A DNA stretch of 6,128 bases from Rhodospirillales bacterium (GCA_028866445.1 JAGWIE010000096.1:1-6128), one strand, 5' to 3'; positions 1 through 6,066 are shown, counted from the stretch's first letter. The notes: a model not told the origin generated them from the letters alone. A program made the numbers and translations.

Positions 1-27
1 CAGCAGCACGCGTATGGTTTCGCTCAT
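1..27 (-). CDS. Start of a gene cut by the left edge, possibly a response regulator
   Basis: Nine codons are visible, reading MSETIRVLL from an ATG at 27-25. The ATG overlaps the stop codon of the receiver gene before it (ATGA), a typical sign of translational coupling within an operon. A GAGGA sequence lies 10 bases upstream of the ATG, inside the last codons of the preceding gene, and can serve as ribosome binding site. The start MSETIRVLL resembles the first strand of a receiver domain, as in LuxR/NarL-type response regulators where VDDH follows, and the upstream neighbour is also a response regulator. The product name is therefore an inference from nine residues and context only. The start codon and frame are better supported than the function. 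Confidence 0.55.
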
Positions 28-419
28 GCGGGGTTCATCCTCAATGTCTCAAGCGCCATTTTTGCCGCGGCTTCCAGCCGGTAAGGTTTTGGTAAAAAAC
101 GCCCCAGTTCCAGAATATTCCGTGGGCCGGGATTGGCGGAGGTAATTATACGTTTAATTAAAGGGAAGTTCTCGATCACCCGGCTCATCAGCTCCGCGCC
201 GTCCATGGAACCAGGCATGGCAATATCCGTCACGATAAGGTCTGGCTTGCCGCCGGCCTGAAGAAAGCGCCAGGCTTCGTCGGCATTGCTGGCTTCCACT
301 ACGCTCAGCCCCACAGCGCGCAGTTCTTCAGCCAGCATCATGCGAATAATTGGTTCGTCTTCAACCAGAAGCACTTGGTTCGGAATAAAATTATCGCTGA
401 GTTGACCGGCGGGAAGCAT
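24..419 (-). CDS. Single-domain response regulator (CheY-like receiver)
   Basis: This 131-residue protein is a lone receiver domain that would take a phosphoryl group from a histidine kinase or phosphotransfer protein in the cytoplasm. Visible motifs are the acidic pocket E20-D21 in LLVEDEP, the probable phospho-acceptor D65 in TDIAMPGSMDG, the switch Thr/Ser at T93-S94 in IITSA, and K111 in LPKPY. Nothing follows the receiver except a short helix, so there is no DNA-binding or enzymatic output domain. It must act through a partner or as a phosphate sink. The MPGSMDG form is common in alphaproteobacterial receivers found beside HWE or HisKA_2 kinases (family knowledge), but no kinase is in view. 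The ATG at 419 follows a TAA directly and has only a weak GGA upstream. A start a few codons later is possible, since residues 1-14 are outside the fold. It lies 69 bases after the ABC ATPase gene and overlaps the next gene by four bases. Partner and pathway are unknown. Confidence 0.9.
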   Translation of the reverse strand: MLPAGQLSDNFIPNQVLLVEDEPIIRMMLAEELRAVGLSVVEASNADEAWRFLQAGGKPDLIVTDIAMPGSMDGAELMSRVIENFPLIKRIITSANPGPRNILELGRFLPKPYRLEAAAKMALETLRMNPA

Positions 420-488
420 TTAAAACTAATCCAATATTCGACTTAGAGAGTATCTGGGGCGGCGCGTTGTCTAGCGCAATCCCGTTGC

Positions 489-1271
489 TCAGTGTTTCAA
501 TGTGCTGGACAGGAATTGCTGAAACCGCTCGGTTTTCGGGTGGGTGAACATCTCGGCTGGCGCGCCTTCTTCTTCGGTCTGGCCCTTGTGCAGGAACATC
601 ACCCGGCTCGCCACTTCCCGCGCGAAGCCCATTTCGTGGGTGACGACCAGCATTGTCCGGCCTTCCTGGGCGAGCTGGCGCATCACTTTCAGCACTTCGC
701 CCACAAGCTCAGGGTCCAAGGCGGAGGTTGGTTCGTCGAACAACAACACTTCGGGCTCCATCGCCAAGGCGCGGGCAATGGCCACACGCTGCTGCTGCCC
801 GCCGGAAAGCTGGGCAGGGAAGGCGTCCAGTTTCGCGGAAAGCCCTACTTTTTCCAGCATGGCCGCGGCCTTGTCGCGGGCGGTTTTCTTGTCCTGTTTC
901 AGCACATGCACCGGCGCTTCCATTACGTTTTGCAGCACGGTCATGTGGCCCCACAAGTTGAATTGTTGGAACACCATGGAAAGCCGAGAGCGCAGGCGTT
1001 CAAGCTGCTGGGGGTTGGCGCAGGCGCGGCCGTTTTTGCCCTCCCGCAGCGCAATTGTTTCGCCCTTAATGGAAACGCTGCCCCTGTCCGGCATTTCCAG
1101 CATATTGATGCAACGCAGGAATGTGCTTTTGCCGGAGCCGGAGGAGCCGAGAATGGCAATCACGTCCTGGTCCCGCGCGGTTACGGAGACACCTTTCAGC
1201 ACCTCCACTGCTCCGAAAGATTTGTGGATGTCCTCAACCACGAGTGCAGCAGCCAGGGTATTTTCACTCAT
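489..1271 (-). CDS. Polar amino-acid ABC transporter ATP-binding protein, HisP/AotP/OccP type
   Basis: This 260-residue ATPase would energise uptake of a polar, probably basic, amino acid (histidine, arginine, lysine or octopine class) through an inner-membrane permease pair. All nucleotide-binding motifs are intact: Walker A GSSGSGKST (42-50), Q-loop Q102 in VFQQFNLW, signature LSGGQQQR (155-162), Walker B with D179-E180 in LLFDEPTSALD, and H-loop H212 in VTHEMGFA. The stretch FNLWGHMTVLQNVMEAP and the insert at about 76-90 before it are typical of HisP rather than the shorter GlnQ type. Substrate cannot be read from the ATPase alone. I chose the second of two adjacent ATG codons (1271) because a GAGG lies six bases before it; 1274 is the alternative. 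A longer TTG-started form from 1340 adds 23 unconserved residues and is unlikely. No permease or binding-protein gene lies on either side within the window. The gcv operon is divergent. Confidence 0.94.
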   Translation of the reverse strand: MSENTLAAALVVEDIHKSFGAVEVLKGVSVTARDQDVIAILGSSGSGKSTFLRCINMLEMPDRGSVSIKGETIALREGKNGRACANPQQLERLRSRLSMVFQQFNLWGHMTVLQNVMEAPVHVLKQDKKTARDKAAAMLEKVGLSAKLDAFPAQLSGGQQQRVAIARALAMEPEVLLFDEPTSALDPELVGEVLKVMRQLAQEGRTMLVVTHEMGFAREVASRVMFLHKGQTEEEGAPAEMFTHPKTERFQQFLSSTLKH

Positions 1272-1362
1272 CATGGGCCTCGATCTGTTTTTCCAGCGTC
1301 GCGTTAAAATCAGCTTTGCAAATTTTTGGCCCTGGGGCAAAAGGGAGTTGTCCTTACGTGGA

Positions 1363-1467
1363 CGCAGGAGAGAGTGGAGGTTTTTACTTCCACCGCCGAA
1401 GGCGCAACCGGCCCCCGGAACCGCTCAGGCAAAAGGGCTGCGTAACCGCATTGGGCACTCTGGAAAG
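1363..1467 (+). promoter_or_regulatory. Glycine riboswitch, aptamer 1 of a tandem pair
   Basis: The region carries the conserved core of a glycine aptamer: GCCGAAGGCGCAA (1394-1406, after the CCAC arm) and CTCAGGCAAAAGG (1424-1436). Closing pairs are AGAGT (1371-1375) with ACTCT (1457-1461). Further helices are GTGGAGG (1374-1380) with CTTCCAC (1387-1393), which competes for two bases with the first, CCGG (1408-1411) with CCGG (1415-1418), and TGCG (1439-1442) with CGCA (1447-1450). It lies in the leader of gcvT and is followed directly by a second aptamer, the classical tandem layout of gcvT riboswitches. Glycine binding is expected from the family. The exact 5' edge of the transcript is not visible. 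Confidence 0.93.
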
Positions 1468-1545
1468 CTGGCGGATTCTCCCGCCGCACCGACGGAGTAA
1501 GGGCTTTGGCCCGAATCTCTCAGGTCACAAGACAGAGGGGGGTCA
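1468..1545 (+). promoter_or_regulatory. Glycine riboswitch, aptamer 2 of a tandem pair
   Basis: The second aptamer has the core CACCGACGGAGTAA (1487-1500) and CTCTCAGGTCAC (1516-1527), ending in ACAGAGGGGGG. Its internal hairpin is GGGC (1501-1504) with GCCC (1509-1512). The closing helix joins a C-rich strand, TCTCCC (1477-1482), to the G-run at 1537-1542, partly through G-U pairs. It ends about 50 bases before the gcvT start codon. No T-run follows, so control at the level of translation is more likely than transcription termination (inference). Glycine riboswitches before gcvT usually act as ON switches, letting the cell make the cleavage system when glycine is plentiful. Confidence 0.9.
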
Positions 1546-1578
1546 GCACTTCCGGCGGTGTAAGCCGGGTGAACTGAC
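1542..1578 (+). other. Strong RNA hairpin between riboswitch and gcvT start
   Basis: Three short helices stack into one stem: GTCAG (1542-1546) with CTGAC (1574-1578), CAC (1547-1549) with GTG (1569-1571), and CCGGC (1552-1556) with GCCGG (1564-1568). Two-base bulges, AA on one side and TT on the other, separate them, and the loop is GGTGTAA. No T-run follows, so it is not an intrinsic terminator. It begins at the last base of the second aptamer and ends five bases before the ribosome binding site, so it is probably part of the expression platform. Its precise role is not known. Confidence 0.6.
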
Positions 1579-1582
1579 GGAT

Positions 1583-1588
1583 AGGGGG
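1583..1588 (+). promoter_or_regulatory. Ribosome binding site of gcvT
   Basis: AGGGGG lies four bases before the ATG at 1593, a short but workable spacing. It fixes the gcvT start. The G-run can pair with C-rich strands in the upstream aptamers, for example TCTCCC at 1477-1482, which would hide it from ribosomes. Confidence 0.6.
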
Positions 1589-1592
1589 TTTC

Positions 1593-2645
1593 ATGGCCAA
1601 AACACCATTGGATGCTTTGCACCGCCGGCTGGGCGCGCGCATGATGGAATTCGCGGGCTATGAGATGCCGCTGCAATATCAGGGTATCATGGCCGAGCAT
1701 TTGGCCTGCCGCGCAGGGGCCGCGCTGTTTGATGTCTCCCATATGGGCCAGGCCGAAATTGCCGAAATCGAGGCATTCTCCCGCCTCGTGCCGGGGGATA
1801 TTGCCGGACTGAAACCAGGCCGCCAACGCTATACGCTGCTGTTGAATGAGACAGGTGGGGTTTTGGACGATCTGATGGTGGCCAATCTTGGCGCGCATGT
1901 GCAGGTGGTGCTGAATGCCAGCCGCAAGGAAGCGGATGTGGCGCATATGCGCGGCCATGGCGTGGATGTGACGACGCGATTCGACCGCGCGCTGCTGGCC
2001 CTGCAAGGACCGAAAGCTGTGGAAATTCTACCTGAGGCGGCGCATCTGAAATTCATGGATGCCGCGCCGGTGCGAATTGCGGACATTGACTGCATCGTCA
2101 CCCGCTCCGGATATACCGGAGAGGATGGGTTCGAAATCGGCTGTGCGGGGTTTGACGGCGAGGCCCTGGCGGAATTGCTACTGGCCCGCGGTGCAACGCC
2201 CGCCGGGCTGGGCGCGCGCGATTCGTTGCGGTTGGAGGCCGGGCTTTGCCTTTATGGCAATGATATCGACGAGGGCACCAACCCTGTCGCCGCCGGGCTG
2301 GGCTTTGCGCTTTCCAAAAAACGGCTGGCGGATGGGCATTTCCTGGGTTCCAAGGCGGTGAACAAGGCGCTGGCCGAGGGCACCACGGAAAGCCTGGTGG
2401 GCATTAAGCTGGAGGGCCGCGCACCTGCCCGTGCGGGAGCTGAAATCCGCCTGCCCGGTGGTGAGGCTGTTGGCCGCGTGACCTCCGGCGTATTTTCCTC
2501 CACCCTGAACGCGCCCATCGCGCTGGGCTATGTGCGGGCTGACTGCGCCAAGATTGGCACGGCGCTCGATTTGATCGTGCGCGACAAGCCGCTGGCCGGA
2601 ACGGTGTCGGCGTTACCGTTTGTTCCTCATAACTACGTCCGTTGA
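1593..2645 (+). CDS. gcvT: Glycine cleavage system T-protein (aminomethyltransferase)
   Basis: T-protein takes the aminomethyl group carried on the lipoyl arm of H-protein, transfers its carbon to tetrahydrofolate to give 5,10-methylene-THF, and releases ammonia. At 350 residues it is close to the usual 360-370. Family landmarks are all present: FAGYEMPLQY (20-29), FDVSHMGQ (46-53), NETGGVLDDLMV (85-96) with the paired aspartates D92-D93, one of which matches the catalytic Asp of the family, RSGYTGEDGFEI (171-182), and a C-terminus FVPHNYVR. The ATG at 1593 is supported by the AGGGGG site and by the normal N-terminus (TPLDALHRRLGARM). It is the first gene of gcvTHP, placed behind the glycine riboswitch. 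gcvH starts 13 bases after its stop, so the two share a transcript. No frameshift or missing key residue was seen. Confidence 0.98.
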   Translation: MAKTPLDALHRRLGARMMEFAGYEMPLQYQGIMAEHLACRAGAALFDVSHMGQAEIAEIEAFSRLVPGDIAGLKPGRQRYTLLLNETGGVLDDLMVANLGAHVQVVLNASRKEADVAHMRGHGVDVTTRFDRALLALQGPKAVEILPEAAHLKFMDAAPVRIADIDCIVTRSGYTGEDGFEIGCAGFDGEALAELLLARGATPAGLGARDSLRLEAGLCLYGNDIDEGTNPVAAGLGFALSKKRLADGHFLGSKAVNKALAEGTTESLVGIKLEGRAPARAGAEIRLPGGEAVGRVTSGVFSSTLNAPIALGYVRADCAKIGTALDLIVRDKPLAGTVSALPFVPHNYVR

Positions 2646-2652
2646 AAGGAAG
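2646..2652 (+). promoter_or_regulatory. Ribosome binding site of gcvH
   Basis: AAGGAAG directly follows the gcvT stop codon and lies six bases before the ATG at 2659. It decides the gcvH start there and not at the in-frame ATG at 2620, which would lie inside gcvT and add 13 residues that do not belong to the family. Confidence 0.7.
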
Positions 2653-2658
2653 CTACTC

Positions 2659-3039
2659 ATGTCGCAAATTTTTTACTCCAAGGACCATGAATGGGTGGCG
2701 GTTGAGGCGGATGGGCTGGCGACAATCGGCATTACCGCCCATGCGCAGGAGGCGCTGGGTGATATCGTGTTCGTCGAGCTGCCGGAGCTGGGGCGCAATG
2801 TCGCCAAGGGCGAGGCCTGCGCCGTGGTGGAAAGCGTGAAGGCGGCATCTGACGTGTATGCCCCGCTGACCGGCACGGTGGCCGAGGTGAACCAGGCGAT
2901 TGTGGACGCACCGGCCAAGGTGAATGAAGCCGCCGAGGGGGAGGGCTGGTTCTTCAAGCTGCGCCTGCAAGACCCGGCCGGGCTGACTGAGCTGCTGGAC
3001 CGCGCGGGCTATGACGAATTTCTGAGTACGCTCGCGTGA
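2659..3039 (+). CDS. gcvH: Glycine cleavage system H-protein (lipoyl carrier)
   Basis: H-protein is the small mobile carrier that shuttles the aminomethyl group from P-protein to T-protein and is then reoxidised by L-protein. It needs lipoic acid on one lysine, here K61 in VVESVKAASDVYAP. At 126 residues it has the normal length. The N-terminus FYSKDHEWV, the segment GITAHAQEALGDIVFVELPELG, and the C-terminal GEGWFFKL are typical. The start was chosen from the ribosome binding site after gcvT. Its TGA stop overlaps the GTG start of gcvP by four bases (GTGA), so gcvP translation is probably coupled to it. Lipoylation requires LipB/LipA or LplA, none of which is in the window. Confidence 0.98.
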   Translation: MSQIFYSKDHEWVAVEADGLATIGITAHAQEALGDIVFVELPELGRNVAKGEACAVVESVKAASDVYAPLTGTVAEVNQAIVDAPAKVNEAAEGEGWFFKLRLQDPAGLTELLDRAGYDEFLSTLA

Positions 3040-5906
3040 AAGCCTTGCGCGAACTGGCCGCATTGGAGCGGCCGGATGGGTTCGTCGCCCGCCATATTGG
3101 GCCGGATGAAGCGCAGATTGAAGCGATGCTGAAGTTGGTGGGCGCGCCGGGGCTGGATGGGCTCATTGCCGAGACCATCCCTGAAAGCATCCGCACCAAC
3201 GCGGCCCTGGCGTTGCCAGAGGCGGAGGACGAAGCCGCCGTGCTGGCGCGGCTGCGTGGCCTTGCCAGCCGCAATGTGGTGAAAAGATCGCTCATTGGGC
3301 TGGGCTATAACGGCACCATCACCCCGCCGGTTATCCAGCGCAACATTCTGGAAAATCCGGGCTGGTACACGGCCTATACGCCGTATCAGGCGGAGATTTC
3401 CCAAGGGCGGCTGGAAGCCGTTTTGAACTTCCAGACCATGGTGGCCTCGCTCACCGGCATGGAGATCGCCAATGCCTCGCTGCTGGATGAAGCCACGGCG
3501 GCGGCGGAAGGTGTGGCGATGGCCTTTGCCATGCATAAAGCAGGCAGCAAGGTGATTGCGGTGGCACGGGATGTGCACCCGCAGACCCGCGCCGTGATTG
3601 CCACCCGCGCCTGGCCGCTGGGCTGGGAGATTGTGGATGTGGCCCCCGGCGATGCGGCGGGGATTAAGGCCGCAAAGCCGTTTGCGCTGGTGCTGAATTA
3701 TCCTGGTTCCACCGGGGAGGTTCGGGACATTGCCGCGGAGATTGCCGCCGCCCAGTCTGTCGGGGCGATGAGCATTGTGTGCGCTGATTTGCTGGCGCTG
3801 ACGCTGCTGACACCGCCGGGTGAGATGGGGGCGGATATCGCCGTTGGCTCCGCCCAGCGTTTTGGCGTGCCGATGGGGTTTGGCGGCCCGCATGCCGGGT
3901 TTTTTGCCACGCGCGATGCCTTTAAGCGCGCCATGCCGGGCCGGTTGGTTGGGGTTTCCGTGGATGCCGCCGGGCGCCCGGCGATGCGCCTGGCCTTGCA
4001 AACCCGCGAGCAGCATATCCGCCGCGAGAAGGCCACGAGCAACATCTGCACGGCCCAGGTGCTGCTGGCGGTGATGGCCGGGTTCTACGCCGCCTGGCAT
4101 GGGCCTGAGGGGCTGCGAGATATTGCCCGGCGCGTGAATTTGCAGGCGCGGCTGCTGGCTGAGGTGGCGGTTAAGGCCGGGTTTACCCTGCGGCACAGCG
4201 CGTATTTCGACATGCTGGCGATTGAGGCCGGGGCGAAAGCGGAGGCGCTGATGGCGGATGCCGAAGCCGCCGGGTTCAACCTGCGCCGGATCGACGCGAC
4301 CGGCATCGGCATCAGCCTGGATGAGAGCGTGACGCGGGCGGAGCTGGAGGCGCTGGCTGGGCTGTTAGGCGGGAAGCTGGCCGAAGCGCAACCCTCCATC
4401 CCCGAAAAGCTGGCCCGCCAGAGCAGGTTTTGCACCGAGGAGGTGTTTGCCGCGCATCATTCCGAGCATCTGATGCTGCGCTACATGAAGCGGCTTGAGG
4501 ATAAGGATATCGCACTCAACCGCTCGATGATCCCGCTTGGCTCCTGCACCATGAAACTGAATGCAGCGGTGGAAATGGCGGCCATCTCCTGGCCGGAATT
4601 CGCCAATCTGCACCCCTTTGCCCCAGCCAGCCAGACGGAGGGGTTCAAGGTGCTGATCGACGAGTTGGCGGCGCTGCTGTGCGAAGTCACCGGCTTTGCG
4701 GCGGTTTCCTTGCAGCCCAATTCGGGCGCGCAAGGCGAATTTGCCGGGCTGCTCGCCATCCGCGCGTATCATGAAGCGCGTGGCGAAGGCGCGCGCAATA
4801 TCTGCCTTATCCCGGCTTCCGCCCATGGCACCAACCCGGCCTCCGCCGCCATGGCGGGCTATAAGGTTGTGGTGGTGGCGTGCGACCGCAATGGCAATGT
4901 GGACGTGGCGGATTTGCACAAAAAGGTGGAGGAGCATGGCGAGCGCCTGGCCGCGCTGATGATCACCTACCCCAGCACGCATGGGGTGTTCGAGGTCTCG
5001 ATTCGCGACATCTGCCAGGCGGTGCACAGGGCGGGCGGCCAGGTTTACATGGATGGCGCCAACATGAACGCCCAGGTGGGGCTGACCAGCCCGGCCAGCA
5101 TCGGCGCGGATGTTTGCCATTTGAACCTGCATAAAACCTTCTGCATTCCCCATGGCGGTGGCGGGCCGGGGGTTGGGCCCATTGGCGTGGCGGCGCATCT
5201 GGCACCGCATTTGCCCACCCACCCGCTGCGCGCGGACGCCGGGCCCGCCACCGGCTATGGCCCGGTTTCAGCGGCACCGTTCGGCTCGGCGCTGATATTG
5301 CCCATCCCTTATGCCTATATCCGCGCGATGGGGCCGGAGGGCATTACCCGGGCGACGAAGGTGGCGATTCTGAACGCCAATTATATCGCCAGGCGGTTGG
5401 AGGGCGCTTACCCGATACTGTATCGCGGGGCCCAAGGCCGGGTGGCGCATGAATGCATCGTCGATTGCCGTGGCTTTGCGGCAAATTCCGGCGTGCAGGT
5501 GGAAGACATCGCCAAGCGGCTGGCCGATTATGGGTTCCATGCGCCCACAATGTCCTGGCCGGTGGCGGGGACGTTGATGATCGAACCGACCGAGAGCGAG
5601 GACAAGGCGGAGATGGACCGGTTCTGCGACGCCATGCTGGGCATTGCGGCGGAGATTGCGCTGGTGGCGAGCGGTGCGTTGCCGAAGGATGACAACCCGC
5701 TGAAGAACGCCCCGCATATTGCCGCAGAGGTGATGGGCGAGGAATGGCACCATGCTTATTCCCGGCAAGTGGCGGCGTTTCCATTGCCTTATGTGGCCGC
5801 ACAGAAATATTGGCCGCCGGTGAAACGGGTGGACAATGTGTATGGCGACCGCAATCTCGTATGCTCCTGCGCGCCGCTGGAGGCTTATTTGGAGGCGGCG
5901 GAGTAG
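3036..5906 (+). CDS. gcvP: Glycine dehydrogenase (decarboxylating), P-protein, single-chain form
   Basis: P-protein is the PLP enzyme that decarboxylates glycine and loads the remaining aminomethyl group onto lipoylated H-protein. The 956 residues are the fused form, equal to the GcvPA plus GcvPB subunits of other bacteria. In the N-terminal half are ARHIGPDEAQ (18-27), NPGWYTAYTPYQ (107-118), a HPQT segment, and TREQHIRRE (323-331). In the C-terminal half are GSCTMKLNAA (from 502), PNSGAQGE, SAHGTNPAS (595-603), DGANMNAQVG, and LHKTFCIPHGGGGPG with K700 as the expected PLP-binding lysine. It ends with KRVDNVYGDRNLVCSC as in other family members. The start is the GTG at 3036 overlapping the gcvH stop. 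No ATG gives a better N-terminus, and no clear ribosome binding site precedes it, which fits coupling. It is last in the operon and followed by a probable terminator. Intact, no sign of decay. Confidence 0.98.
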   Translation: MKALRELAALERPDGFVARHIGPDEAQIEAMLKLVGAPGLDGLIAETIPESIRTNAALALPEAEDEAAVLARLRGLASRNVVKRSLIGLGYNGTITPPVIQRNILENPGWYTAYTPYQAEISQGRLEAVLNFQTMVASLTGMEIANASLLDEATAAAEGVAMAFAMHKAGSKVIAVARDVHPQTRAVIATRAWPLGWEIVDVAPGDAAGIKAAKPFALVLNYPGSTGEVRDIAAEIAAAQSVGAMSIVCADLLALTLLTPPGEMGADIAVGSAQRFGVPMGFGGPHAGFFATRDAFKRAMPGRLVGVSVDAAGRPAMRLALQTREQHIRREKATSNICTAQVLLAVMAGFYAAWHGPEGLRDIARRVNLQARLLAEVAVKAGFTLRHSAYFDMLAIEAGAKAEALMADAEAAGFNLRRIDATGIGISLDESVTRAELEALAGLLGGKLAEAQPSIPEKLARQSRFCTEEVFAAHHSEHLMLRYMKRLEDKDIALNRSMIPLGSCTMKLNAAVEMAAISWPEFANLHPFAPASQTEGFKVLIDELAALLCEVTGFAAVSLQPNSGAQGEFAGLLAIRAYHEARGEGARNICLIPASAHGTNPASAAMAGYKVVVVACDRNGNVDVADLHKKVEEHGERLAALMITYPSTHGVFEVSIRDICQAVHRAGGQVYMDGANMNAQVGLTSPASIGADVCHLNLHKTFCIPHGGGGPGVGPIGVAAHLAPHLPTHPLRADAGPATGYGPVSAAPFGSALILPIPYAYIRAMGPEGITRATKVAILNANYIARRLEGAYPILYRGAQGRVAHECIVDCRGFAANSGVQVEDIAKRLADYGFHAPTMSWPVAGTLMIEPTESEDKAEMDRFCDAMLGIAAEIALVASGALPKDDNPLKNAPHIAAEVMGEEWHHAYSRQVAAFPLPYVAAQKYWPPVKRVDNVYGDRNLVCSCAPLEAYLEAAE

Positions 5907-5988
5907 GCAGCGGAAGTTTTTTGTTTCTTCTTTGTCCTGTCACGAAAAAGCCGCATTTTGCCTGAGCTGGGTGCGGCGGAAATTTTTT
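5907..5988 (+). repeat. Imperfect direct repeat after gcvP
   Basis: A 16-base sequence just after the gcvP stop, GCAGCGGAAGTTTTTT (5907-5922), recurs as GCGGCGGAAATTTTTT (5973-5988) with two differences, 66 bases apart. The second copy overlaps the right half of the inverted repeat described next. The repeat may come from duplication of a terminator-like tail or from a short intergenic element. Low-complexity T-runs make up part of the match. Confidence 0.45.
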
Positions 5989-5992
5989 CGTG
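5941..5992 (+). terminator. Probable terminator of the gcvTHP operon (long inverted repeat)
   Basis: GCCGCA (5950-5955) pairs with TGCGGC (5972-5977), followed by GGAAA and a six-T run (5983-5988). The arms extend outward: CACGAAAAA (5941-5949) matches TTTTTCGTG (5984-5992) after a six-base bulge. The element starts 34 bases after the gcvP stop, where a terminator is expected. The five bases between stem and T-run and the 16-base loop are not ideal for an intrinsic terminator. Because the A-run lies on the other side, it could also work for transcription coming from the right. Confidence 0.5.
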
Positions 5993-6011
5993 GTCAGTAC
6001 CAAAATATCAC

Positions 6012-6040
6012 TTGCATCAGGGGGGGTATGGCCTCATAAG
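6012..6040 (+). promoter_or_regulatory. Possible promoter with a seven-G spacer
   Basis: TTGCAT (6012-6017) and CATAAG (6035-6040) are separated by exactly 17 bases. The -10 candidate keeps ATAA of TATAAT, and the -35 candidate keeps only TTG. The spacer contains GGGGGGGTAT (6020-6029). G-runs flanked by TA-rich ends are used as operators by CsoR/RcnR/FrmR-type repressors (family knowledge), but the flanks here are only weakly symmetrical. It would serve the gene starting at 6116. This is a tentative reading. Confidence 0.28.
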
Positions 6041-6041
6041 C

Positions 6042-6066
6042 CGCCCCCTACTGGCCCAGGGGGGCG
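6042..6066 (+). repeat. GC-rich inverted repeat in the leader of the right-edge gene
   Basis: CGCCCCC (6042-6048) is a perfect inverted match to GGGGGCG (6060-6066). The middle, CTGGCCCAG, is itself nearly palindromic. It could be a protein-binding site in DNA or an RNA stem with an 11-base loop. No T-run follows, so it is not an intrinsic terminator. Confidence 0.4.

Noticed and set aside
420..488. Terminator or promoter between the ATPase and the receiver gene
   Set aside because: A GCGC/GCGC stem has no T-run, and the -35/-10 candidates (TTGCGC or TAGACA with TACTCT or AGATAC) match poorly. I see no site I can support there.
492..1307. Second plus-strand open frame opposite the ATPase gene
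   Set aside because: Shadow of the ATPase on the opposite strand, rich in H, F and G, with no family resemblance.
1272..1340. Longer N-terminus of the ATPase from a TTG at 1340
   Set aside because: The extra 23 residues are basic and unlike HisP-type N-termini. The ATG pair at 1274/1271 has a GAGG at a suitable distance.
1295..1360. Promoter for the gcv transcript
   Set aside because: A promoter must lie about here, but TTGGCC (1326-1331) with a 17-base spacer leads to TGTCCT, a poor -10. No pair of boxes was convincing.
544..1500. Plus-strand open frame (318 codons) across the ATPase gene and into the riboswitch
   Set aside because: It is antisense to an intact ABC ATPase and runs through both halves of a structured RNA leader. 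The product has no recognisable motif.
2620..2658. Longer gcvH from an in-frame ATG inside gcvT
   Set aside because: The added residues are not part of the H-protein family, and AAGGAAG precedes the ATG at 2659.
3009..4196. Long minus-strand open frame (395 codons) opposite gcvP
   Set aside because: It lies wholly antisense to a clearly conserved enzyme. Its product is rich in H, R, G and Q with no recognisable motif, as expected from a GC-rich coding strand read backwards.
4365..5222. Minus-strand open frame (285 codons) opposite the C-terminal half of gcvP
   Set aside because: Antisense shadow with the same composition bias and no domain. gcvP here contains the PLP-binding region, so coding belongs to the plus strand.
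6028..6039. Three-codon reading frame ATGGCCTCATAA as a leader peptide
   Set aside because: Too short to argue for. It overlaps the -10 candidate and has no run of regulatory codons.
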